Shown here in pieces: positions 36,730 to 46,600 of a DNA stretch of 64,000 bases (position 1 is the first letter of the stretch; each line of letters opens with the position of its first letter). Made by a program: the position numbers and the translations under genes. This DNA is from Tomocerus qinae (taxonomy: Eukaryota; Arthropoda; Collembola; Entomobryomorpha; Tomoceridae): positions 20,995,013-21,059,012 of the forward strand of contig CM034547.1 in assembly GCA_020055645.1 (NCBI GenBank), in the 5' to 3' direction. Under the pieces are notes generated by a model that was given only the letters and a program-made list of their open reading frames with translations, was not told the DNA's origin and ran no database searches.

Positions 36730-39649
36730 ATGACAATTTGTGCAGTAAAGGGATGTTCTAATTCTACTTATAAAAAGGGGAAAAAGGACTATTCGTTGCA
36801 TCGACTCCCTACAGAGGCAATTGAGCGACGCAAATGGCTAGATATCTGTTGCATAAATGAAAATAGTTCAGCCACAGACATTAGAATTTGCAGTCGACAT
36901 TTCAAAGTAGAAGATTTTCAAGTTACACAAGGGACAAATCGCAAAATTGTCAAAGATGGAGCATTACCTATGCTGTTTGTGGCAGGTTTGTTGTAAAATT
37001 ACGCAGTATTACATTGTCTCAGTTTACAAATTACTGATACTACAATCTGTATCTTAGGTCTCCTTCCTGAACCAAACTATTTCATAAAACTGCCAATTTC
37101 TAGTAAAAGTCAGAAACAAGAATTCTATTATACAGCCCAGCTTCCAAATGGCACTGTATTAAGAATAGAGTAATTAAAAAATGCTACATAATATCCAAAA
37201 TTTCAAAAGCCTACGTCAATACAGTACAATTACAGAGCCTTAATTCATTGTAAAATGAGAACTAATATATTAAATCCTTACTAGATTTGACTCTGAAAAC
37301 GATCATTCGCCATTTCCAGAATTAATCACAAGTTCACAACCTGAAAAAATGCATGTGGATTTGCTTGAGGGTAATTGTGAACGTGAACAACATTCTTCGG
37401 TTTTGCAAAAGTTAAAAAAGAAGAATAAAATCTTGAAAACCATTGTCAAGTCTTGCAGAACAGCCAAATCTAATAAGCTACTTAAGGAACGTAAAATGAA
37501 AGCAGCCTTTGCTACTAAAACTCGTTTATTGAGAGAACAAATGAAGTCTCTACAAAAACAACTGCAGAATAGCATCAAGCAAACAAAATCTGAAATTAAA
37601 CTTGCAAAAGAATCTGCTACCAATCTTTTATCCCAAGTCTTTACTCCTGCACAAGTTCGGATGATCAAGTTTAAGAAGAAAAAAGCTATGTGGTCAGAAA
37701 TCGACATAGCACGAGGAATTGCGTTAAGAGCAAAATCAAACAAGGCTTACAATTTCGTAAGAGACGCATTGAAAATACCCCTTCCAGGAGTTTCAACTTT
37801 ACAAAAGCACTGTCAAGAAATATGTTTGAAACCAGGAATATTACACAATGTATTAAATCTTATGAAACAAGAATTTTCTAGCTATAAAGAACGGGATAGA
37901 CAAGCAATTCTTTCGTTCGACGAAATGGCGATCGATTCAAGTGCTTGTTATGATTTTAACGAAGACAAAATATACGGTCAGCAAAAAAATTTGTCCTTAG
38001 TAGTTATTCGAGGGGTTTTCAAAACCTGGAAGCAAGCAGTATTTTATGGATATGAGCAAATTACGGTAGAAAACATTTTTGATATCATTGCCGCATGTCA
38101 TGCTTCTGGAATCACAATAAAAGGACTAGTTTGCGACCTTGGTGGAAAGAACCGGGGACTTTGGAAGCAATTAGGAGTATCAATACACAAGACTTACATA
38201 TTACATCCTGCTACATTTGAAAAGGTATGGTGCTTCCCAGACGTACCTCATCTAATCAAATTGCTAAGAAATAATCTTCTGGATTATGGCTTTACACTGT
38301 CATCAGGCGAACTTATTACAAAGGCCGACTTCGAAAAATTACTCCGTGCTGATAGTAATGAATTCAAAATTCAACATAAGTTAAGTGACTACCACTTAAA
38401 TTTGATAGGAAGAGAAAGGCAGAGAGTTATTGCTGCTTGCCAACTGCTCTCTAGACGGTCTTCAGCAGCTTTTCGTCAAGTATTTCAAGATAAAGGCGGC
38501 ATCGCGGATTTTATTGAGTTAGTCAATGACTCTTTCGACATTTTAAATGCCAGAAATTACGAAGAAAAGAACCCCCTGAAATCTGCTTATGGCCTTCATA
38601 TTGAAGCACAAAATAAGGTTTTGGACAAAATGTATTCAGAAATGGCTAAAATGAGAGTAACTGGGAAATCTTTTTTATATCCTTTTCAAAAAGGGTATAT
38701 GATATCTATAACGTCATTGAAAGGATTTTATTCTGAAATGGTAACCAAATATGGAATCAAGTATATTTTGCCACATAGATTGAATCAAGATGTGCTCGAA
38801 AACGCGTTTAGTGTCATCCGTTCAATGGGCGGTACCAATGTTACTCCAAATGCAGTGGACGTAAAGTACAGAATTAGAAGTCTCTTGTTGGGCTGGTCCT
38901 TCAACAATGTTAAATCTGCTTCCGTTACAATGGAAAATTTAACAGATCCGTTTGTTTCGTACAAATTACTCTCACCGCTGTCAGATAAAACGAATATCTC
39001 AGTTAGTGAAGTTAATAGTGACGTATTCGACGAAATAGATGTTTCAGACTTAACCGAAGTTATAACTGGGGACAATTGGAAAGAAACAATCGAATCGATG
39101 ACTCGATCACAGCAATGCGAATTCTACGGAAAAGAGTACATAGCTGGATTTCTGTCTTCTAAATTCAAGAATATTATTCCTGGTCTTCCTTTATCTAATG
39201 CAAGTAGGAATCCAACCAGTTTCACTCAAAATGTTTCCCGTGGACATCTTACTACACCATCCTACGATTTTCTTAATTCATTCCTGGAATTTGAAAATGT
39301 ATTTCTGTATTTGTTTCGTGATAAGGGAGATATGTATGGCTTGTTTAGAGGAAACAATGTTATGAAGCTTTTGTGTGATGAGCTTCAAAAGTTGTATCCC
39401 GATTTCCCTGAAAAAGTAATCAAATTGTACGTTAGAACTAGAGTTTTTGTCAGAATCAAGTACGTTAATAATCAGTTAAAGAGGAAAGAGCAGCGACGGC
39501 CAAAAGTTAATCACTTTTTGAGATCTCGGGTACCTAAATTATGCGCGCCGCTATGTGATAATGAAGCACTCGAGCAATGGGACGATACAGGAGATAATAT
39601 GGACGAAATGTGCGAGGAATGGAATGAAATATTTGGAACACATGTTTGA
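36730..39649 (+). CDS. THAP-domain P-element-like transposase, three exons (THAP9-like)
   Basis: A cut-and-paste transposase that would bind the element's ends in the nucleus. Joining exons 36730-36985, 37058-37169 and 37285-39649 across GT-AG introns gives 2733 nt, one frame of 910 residues. Residues 1-86 form a THAP C2CH zinc finger: C4, C9, C54 and H57, the invariant P27, W36, F58 and P80, and GALPMLF in place of AVPTIF. Residues about 161-234 are a lysine-rich coiled coil for oligomerisation. Residues about 248-297 match the helix-turn-helix region ending IPLPGVSTLQ. The RNase H-like core shows D335 (LSFDEMAI), D407 (CDLGGKN), FPDVPHLIK at 440-448 and E628 (QDVLENAF). Spacings of 72 and 221 fit the D230/D303/E531 triad of Drosophila P. 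A GTP-binding insertion is expected between D407 and E628. The length is close to human THAP9 (903) and above Drosophila P (751). No stop or frameshift is visible. Catalytic activity and true splicing are inferred. Confidence 0.9.
36986..37057 (+). other. Transposase intron 1 (72 bp, phase 1)
   Basis: Donor GGCAG|GTTTGT and acceptor TATCTTAG|GTC. A branch-point-like TACTGATAC lies 19-27 nt before the acceptor. Splicing splits a glycine codon right after the THAP domain. Unspliced RNA would stop after 88 codons, giving a THAP-only peptide that could act as a DNA-binding repressor. Confidence 0.8.
37170..37284 (+). other. Transposase intron 2 (115 bp, phase 2)
   Basis: Donor AATAGA|GTAATT and acceptor CCTTACTAG|ATT. 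Removing it puts exon 2 in frame with 22 more open codons before the ATG at 37349, which is strong support for the junction. If it is retained, translation stops at the TAA at 37171-37173. Confidence 0.75.
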
Positions 39650-39939
39650 ATCAAAAATTATTTCTATTATCTAACAGTTTAATGGTAGTAATTAAAATGT
39701 TAATCACGTTATGCAATTCATAGTAATAGTTGATACATACTTTAATTGATTGTAATGTATAGTGAATGAAGTACAGAATATAGTTGAGTTCGGTAATATT
39801 TGCTTGTACTTTTTAAATGAACCACAAGTTCATTATCGTAGATTTTCTTTTGGTTAGCACAACATATTCTGATAAACTATAAATCCTTAAGATTTGGATC
39901 GTATCGGGTCTTATTTAGATTTACGTGTTATGTAGTTAT
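39650..39939 (+). other. Transposase 3' region
   Basis: 290 bp between the stop codon and the nested MITE-like insertion. No AATAAA is seen. The nearest poly(A)-signal variant is ATTAAA at 39691-39696. No other feature was found. Confidence 0.4.
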
Positions 39940-40204
39940 TGTCGAAGGAAAAGTAAATAGAGCCCTGGGAGCCCGAATTTCCATAAGCGAATTTTGAAAG
40001 GTTTTCAGAAAAACACAAAATTTTATTGGCAAATGTCTTGGCAACTACCTCTATTATCCTAGACAACCGCAAATGTCACTGTTGAATACTGTTTATTTCC
40101 ATGTTTATTTCGCATAAAACAACTTCAAAAATGATAACAATGAAATTCGCGTGCCAAATAACTTACAAAGAAATCCCAGGGCTCTATTTACTTTTCCTTT
40201 TACA
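39940..40204. mobile_element. MITE-like insertion nested in the P-type transposon
   Basis: A 265-bp segment with 31-bp terminal inverted repeats (39940-39970 and 40174-40204) agreeing at 29 of 31 positions. Their core is AAGTAAATAGAGCCCTGGGA. Flanking sequences GTAGTTAT (39932-39939) and GTAGTTGG (40205-40212) agree at 6 of 8 bases, compatible with a decayed 8-bp target duplication as made by hAT or P-type elements. It has no coding capacity. The alternative is that the inverted pair is a native internal part of the P-type element. Confidence 0.65.
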
Positions 40205-40268
40205 GTAGTTGGTAGTCTAATACTCTAATTTCTTCTATTTTACTTTGGCTTTGATTACGGTTATCCAT

Positions 40269-40376
40269 TTGTGGGAATAAAATCGCCGTTTTATTCCCAA
40301 GAATGAAAAAAGTGAATTTTTATTTGAAATATTACGGGAAGAGAGTACCTTATATTGTGTTGTTATAGCTACTTTG
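40269..40376 (-). repeat. Right terminal inverted repeat, 108 bp
   Basis: Reverse complement of the left repeat. It lacks 2 nt near the TATA-like word (CAATATAAGG instead of TCTATATAAGG). The internal palindrome is kept (TGGGAATAAAA and TTTTATTCCCA around TCGCCG, 40273-40300). Confidence 0.9.
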
Positions 40377-40385
40377 GTCTAACGT
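40377..40385. repeat. Right target-site duplication of P-type transposon
   Basis: GTCTAACGT, identical to 36518-36526. Confidence 0.8.
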
Positions 40386-40611
40386 CGTTTATTATGCCAC
40401 TAAAAGTGTACTTATGATTAGATGCTGTCTCTACCAACCGCTTTTTCAACCGTTAGACTACATTAGGAAGGCTTATATCAAGATCAAGATCATGTCAAGG
40501 AGTATTAAATGATATATTCAACACAAAATTGGTGGATTTTTTCAAGCCCAATACGATGTTCATTGGAGAAAATGTAATTTTATTTGAATATTGTTTTATA
40601 AGTCTTCAGTT

Positions 40612-40647
40612 CGTCGTCTGACTAAATAGTCAGATGATCAGACGACG
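40612..40647. repeat. Nested hairpin, 10-bp arms with inner 7-bp palindrome
   Basis: CGTCGTCTGA at 40612-40621 pairs with TCAGACGACG at 40638-40647. A second, overlapping palindrome CTGACTA..TAGTCAG (40618-40633) lies within. The two hairpins share the TCTGA/CTGAC region and cannot both form fully. Confidence 0.7.
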
Positions 40648-43600
40648 ATATAGCAATAAAAAGTTCATCAATAAATCAATAAGAGCGACAAACTGGCCAA
40701 CAATTTACATCGACGGCGAGATAATTTGTATATAGGTACTAAGATGCAGTACTGAAGAAATGGTTTACGAATATAGTAGAGACGACACGTATTTGTGAGT
40801 GTTATGTCAAAGTATGCGTTGAGATCAGAAAGTTCATTAGTATAGAGCTGATGTCAAGTAGGGGGAGTTTGAGCTTTTCAGAAATAGTTGGATGAGCAAT
40901 CATGACAGTGGTGACTTGCATTGTCCTCAAGTTCTCGTATCATGCTGTTCGGCTGACGGTCCGAAAGGAAACGTGTGCGACCCGACATGACACTCGAAAA
41001 TTCGTGTACAACCAAGTGTCAACTGCAAGATTGCTGATTCAATTGTCTCCTTTAACTCGGAATATCACACAACAGCTCTGTTAACTCTTTGCTTCGTCTC
41101 TCCCGCCTCCTCTACATAAATCCACTAAGCTCACTATTTCCTATCTTTTCATAAAACGCTAATAAGAAGCACTTTACGATTCAAATCTCGTTGTCAGATC
41201 AAATGAAGCTCACTCGCTCTCAGTCAGCCCAACTTCTATTATTATAACATAGAAAACGCTACAAAATCATTTATAAGATAAAGCTAGCTTCTATTGATGG
41301 AATTGACTTAAAGACAGTAAATTACGGAGGCTATACTGACTGTAGCTATTTTTATCGTTAATGTTTGTCTATTATGGTTGTAGCTTATAACATAACTAAC
41401 TCTGGTGTCAGTGAAAGAATACAAGTTTGTACTTTGTACACATTTAGTACTAAGTCGAAGAAAACCACTCTAAAAGCCAATCAAACAATTCAGGAGACAG
41501 GGGAAGAGAGGACAGAGTGAAAAAAGCGAGAATAAAAAAGAGAAGAATGAAGTAGAAAATGATGATGAGGAGAGATAAAGAAGTTTCCAAGGTGGAAGGA
41601 GCTCAGTGCCTTATTGTTGACTTAATCGACGTGGGATGAACGCTTACTAGAGTTTAACAATTGAATTCAATTGACTGGATTCAATTGGGTTGGATGTTGA
41701 ATCTTCCTTTCAAAGAGAGGCAGGACGCTAAAAGCTACAAAGGCAATACCATCTAAATATTGTATAGTATATACACAGTTTAATATTGATAGGAGTTACC
41801 ATACTTATATCATCGATACATTAATGTAGATACTTCAAACGTTAATCCGGGGATATTAAAGATACACTTTTGGAATGTACAAAGGTATTCTTGCGTGTCA
41901 AATGTGTTATAGATTGTAAAGAGTAGGGACATGAAGATATTTGATATAAGATAGCGTTATTGGAGGCAGCCACTCGTCGTTAACTTAACTGATGAACATT
42001 TGAAAGAGGACGATCTCCTCGAGTTTATATCTCTCACTCGCTACATCAGACAGAATGACGATGACGAAACAAGTGAATGAATCTTGAGTGGAAACCCCGG
42101 GCATCCTGTGATTCACATTAGGATTGTAACACCTCACTGCGGGTAGGACAAGGAAGGCCAACCTCTCCTTTATCACTCCATACACTTCTTCACTGCATCA
42201 ATCCTACTCAATCTTAACATTCATACCCACTTTTCGTTCAAAGTATAAAGATATGCCTTCCACAAGTCAAACAAAGCCATACCTTCTCCACTAGCCAACT
42301 ATCTCAGTGTATAAATACTCATCCAATACATGCTCAAAACATTTTCATATTTTTTGAATTGTGATTTCATGGTATAGAAGCTGAAAATTGCATAAAAGTA
42401 CCGACAGCTTACAACGTGATTGTAATAGTTACGTAAGCCAGCAATATGCTCATTAAATATATAAGACATGTTAATTATATTTAGTCCATTGTTTGTACTT
42501 CACCGTTTTCATTGGTTTTCTTGACTGTATCTACCAATTTTTACCAGCGATTTTTTAGCTGAAACTGCATTAGTTTAGCTTTTGTAAAGAAAAGATTGTG
42601 CACTAATGTAGAATATTGATGCATAAAACCATTAGAATTGATGTGAAAGAAAATCCATGACATGAAAGTGTCAAAATGGAAAAGATTGTGGAGAAAGAAG
42701 GATTGTTGTCTGGTCTATTATACAGTGTTAGTCTTAATGGAGTTGAATGGTGTGCAATGGTTAGGTTAAGTTGAGTAAGTAACAATTTCCTTGACTGCTT
42801 TGTGTGCGAAGTAAGTTGATGTTGATGGCTAATCATTTAAGTAGGAGCGGAGTAGAAAAGGAAGGATGTGCAATAACATACTAACGACGAGGAACAACAC
42901 ATTGACTTTGGCACTTGACGTGTGGCCCTATCATCGAACACATCAAAAATTTTCGGGAGTATAAAGACATTCCAGTGCTCAGAGTTGAGTGAGACCACCG
43001 TGGAAGATGAAGGAAGATGCAGCTGCCAACCAAAGTCACAAGATAATGTGATGTAATGGAATACGTTAAGAGAGTCCAATGAAATCTCATTTCTAAAGAT
43101 CCCTACTTGAACTACGTGCAGAATATCGCATCTTGCATCACTCACATATCTTTAACAGACTCATCCATAATATCGTTTAGTAGTTGAGACTCGATAAGAC
43201 TCTTTCTCTTACAGCTCCTTGTCTGATTGTCTTTGTATTGTTATCTGATTCTAATTCTTTTTCCATCCTCCTAAGGAAGGGCTTCCACTTTTTTCGTCCT
43301 TCAGTCTACCTCCGTCCATCCACTGATTTTTGATCTTTTACCTTCCTCCGACTTTGGCTCAACAAAATAACAAGACCAATGTTTCACTAAGTGTTTTACG
43401 CAAATGTAGTACATTATCCTAGGTAGAAATAGTAGCATACGAATTTATTACAGATATTGATGATCTTTAATCTATTAAATTATCTGTTAAAGTACCTTTG
43501 AACATTAAACAATATATTTCGATGTTGAAAATAGTGGGATCGAGCATACACAGTAATGTACAGTACAAGTTACCTGTCTGTATGTATTTTTGGGCTGAAT

Positions 43601-46600
43601 TCGCGTTTAATTTAGCTGAAATAAACAGTAAACATTACACACATACTCATGCAGCTAGATATAAAGTATATACAATCTTTTGAAAAGGGAAATGAAATAG
43701 TAGGGAAAAAGAAGGATTTCCATCAGAATAAGTCTTGCCATTGCTGATTCATAGGGAAGATTATCTACGGATGTGTAATGGATCTGCGTCCTCATCTTAC
43801 ATATTGAAACGACCTTTTCTCGGAATCTCTGGAGATTTTGCAAATACCTTTTCTCCAATTGCTTTGCTTTGCTTAAAGGACTGACTTAGTTGGCTTAGGC
43901 AGATGATATCCTTCTGGAATGACTATGATGCATGCCTGCTTAGAGTTATAGAGAGAATGCCCCTACACCCCTTCACCAAGCCACATACATAAATGTCCCT
44001 TTCCGTCATCTCTATATGCGAAGGGTCTGTCGCTCGTCTTGCGTAAGTGTACATAAGTTTTTCGTTTATATTTGTTATCCCACGATGCGTCAGAATGTCT
44101 AGATTAGTGTAAATCCTATTCTTTCAGCTACAGAACACCTCAAGAAAATTAAACGGAAGCTGGAAAACAATTGTTAAAGCTTTCCCTCACTGACGATTGT
44201 TAGGAAATTCCTAGTAAACCCAGAAAACTTGATTGAATTTCAAAAGAATTGGTTATCTGGTTGTAGTCAGTGCATTACAGATGCGATGTGGAGAAACCAC
44301 CCCTTCACAATGTATTTTTTGTCACCTTAACCAACTGCTTAGACATAGCTGTGTGTAAAATGATAAGTACTATAGGTTCAGATAAGTGCTACGTGCAACC
44401 AGCAACTCTTCAGCTTATAATTTAAATGTATATCTAAGATTCGAATGTCTTTACATGGATCTTTTACTACTTACCTTTGTTGTGTAGGCAGATAAATGAA
44501 TGTGGTTTAGTTTGTGTTTCTGTGCATTCTTATGTGTTCGCTACGCTGCTGTGAAATCAAGTAGTGATAGTGATGGGATGTAAAACAGGCAAAGTGATGC
44601 TGACTATGTGGTTCCTTGTTACTGTTACGACGTGATTCTAATCTTGAACCTGTCATGCAGGCCAAACTGTCTAGCTGAGCTAGACATCTTGGCTCTTCGT
44701 ACCTGCGGCTTCTTTCCATCCATTCCCTTAGCAATACTTCACCATCTCTCTACATGTACATGTCTCCATTCTATCATTTCCCTGGTCCACCACAAAAAAA
44801 TACCTTTGCCCTCCAGCCAATCACCATTTTAACGAGATAAACGACAAATGAGACCACATACTAATTGTCATTCTAACTGCTTGAATACAAACAATGTGTC
44901 TATGACATTTCTACCATTTCAAGAGAATTTTCTATCCTTAAACAATTGTTCCCTACAATAAAATCTTTAAACAACTACCTTTTCATTTGTTTGCCTATCA
45001 GTTAATATTACCATTTTATTTCTACCACAGCCCTTATTGTGGCTGACTGTAATTGAAATAATTTGCATGCAATCCATGTTATGACAGTCATTTGTTAAAT
45101 GTGTTATAAATGTCCGCAGCTCCGAAAATTCTGTTTTTCGGATCGGAGTGCGAGGAATTGTTCTGGAGAGCAAAAGATGGCATCGGGAACAGTGAAACTG
45201 TTTCAAAGCCATAGTTCAGTGGCACCCCATTTTCCCATTGCTTACTCTTACTATGAAAGAATACACCAGACCTACTTTTTGTTAGATGTGGCTTTAATTT
45301 TGTGCGGTTCAAATTACCAAATTGGCGTTCCGCTTCCAAAAAAATGTTATCGTATTTAGTCCTGATTCATTTATGTTTAAGGGAAATAGTAGAGTTGATA
45401 GTTTATCTACGGTAGTACTTATAGTATCTTTGAATTGTAGCAAATAGTGATAGTGTCTCAGTAGTATATAAAATATATAGAGATTATATAAAGCAATAAA
45501 CATGGAATAAAGCTGGCCTTAGGAAATAGATGATTTGAGTGAGGGAGATAGACAAGTGATGTTGGGATGATGTCAATTATGTTAGTCTGGAGCAGAAGGG
45601 GTGGTTGTTGGGATGAAAAATGGAAGAAATAAGTTCCACCGGTGGCTCGGTATCAGTTGTAACAAATTTGCAATAAAAAACTGAGTATATCACACGTATG
45701 TTGTGGGGACCTCACAGTATGGAAGTTAAGTACATCATAATATACATTCTTTCTGTACTATAGTTCATTGAGTGGCAAGCCAAACGGGTAATCGGAGTAT
45801 CTCTACTATATGTATGTACATATAATAATAGGATACTGTTGTTTTTCTATTAGATAGTGAGAGTGCATTAGATAAGAAGATATCTAGTTTTCAGCTTCCG
45901 CCTTGTAGATTTTGAGCATTTAAGGATTGGGGCGGTCGACGACGGTGAAGAGGATGTGTGGATTGCGGACGGGTAGTTATAGCTGTGCTGTTATGTAAGG
46001 AGAGAAGGAATGCATAAGTACGTATAATATTATGTTCTCTGTAAATATGCTAACATTTGTTGTAGGATCGAGTCCCCCCTTTTTTCTCGTTAGTCCTTTT
46101 TCTTTTCGTTTCATCTTGTGTTTGTGTCTCTCACGGACCACCATAACCATAACCATTACTATTTCTTCAGTCCATGTGCATTTAATAGCATTGCATTGCA
46201 AGTGTATGGCAAATAGTTGGTAACTCTCCCGACTGAATAAAGCGCTAGACTAGTAGTATATTTAGAAATGGTGTAACAGAGCGTACATAGCAACTTAATC
46301 TAATGCTCTCCTAACGTAACCTGAAGCAATCAACTTTTTTATCGTTCTTTTATTCTAGAAAGATAAGGGCTTTTCAAATCTATAAGCACTCTCAGCATTC
46401 GGGTGCTTTTTACAACTTGAAATATCGCTACACTGCGGTATTACCTCTGCTGTGATTAGCTCGTCAAATCCTCCCAGATTATCTATAGTTAACCTCACGT
46501 TCCCTACCTGATCCTCTATTACATGCAAATCCATATCTTTTATGGAAATATATTGAGACATTTTTCTACCAATAACTAATCTCTAGTCTTTAAACAAGAC

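Larger units (their letters stand above)
36527..40376 (+). mobile_element. P-superfamily DNA transposon, apparently complete
   Basis: A 3850-bp element bounded by inverted repeats starting CAAAGTAGCTATAACAACA. The left repeat is 36527-36636 and the right 40269-40376; by eye they differ at four positions plus a 2-nt gap. A 9-bp direct repeat flanks the element. It encodes one spliced transposase on the plus strand. Both ends begin with CA, and the terminal ATAACA...TAAGGT words recall the Drosophila P terminus, but the repeats are much longer than the 31 bp of P. The high identity of the two ends and the uninterrupted reading frame suggest a young insertion. A 265-bp MITE-like sequence lies between the stop codon and the right end. 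Confidence 0.9.
36079..40425. mobile_element. Older inverted-repeat element split by the P-type transposon
   Basis: The left side carries three copies of a CCATNTNATCATAAGYGAC-like motif: 36080-36098, and the tandem pair GGCCATTTTATCATAAGTGA and GGCCATTTTATCATAACCGA at 36118-36160. Inverse copies lie on the right: GTCGCTTATGTTCATATGG at 36500-36518, then, beyond the inserted transposon, GTCGTTTATTATGCC (about 40384-40398) and AAAGTGTACTTATGATTAG (about 40404-40422). Removing 36527-40376 brings the right-hand copies together into one arm, so the host element would have been about 490 bp. The motifs are diverged and the outer border is not sharp. No target duplication was found, so this reading is an inference. 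Confidence 0.45.

Noticed and set aside
37303..37743. 146-codon minus-strand frame
   Set aside because: Lies wholly antisense to the transposase third exon; its translation has no motif and its length follows from the coding strand's composition.
37690..37881. 63-codon plus-strand frame within the transposase
   Set aside because: Alternative register inside exon 3, without start context or a domain.
38785..39075. 96-codon minus-strand frame
   Set aside because: Antisense shadow of the transposase catalytic region.
42837..43145. 102-codon minus-strand frame with an overlapping 69-codon frame
   Set aside because: Two registers open over the same stretch, cysteine- and serine-rich, no recognisable family; within chance expectation.
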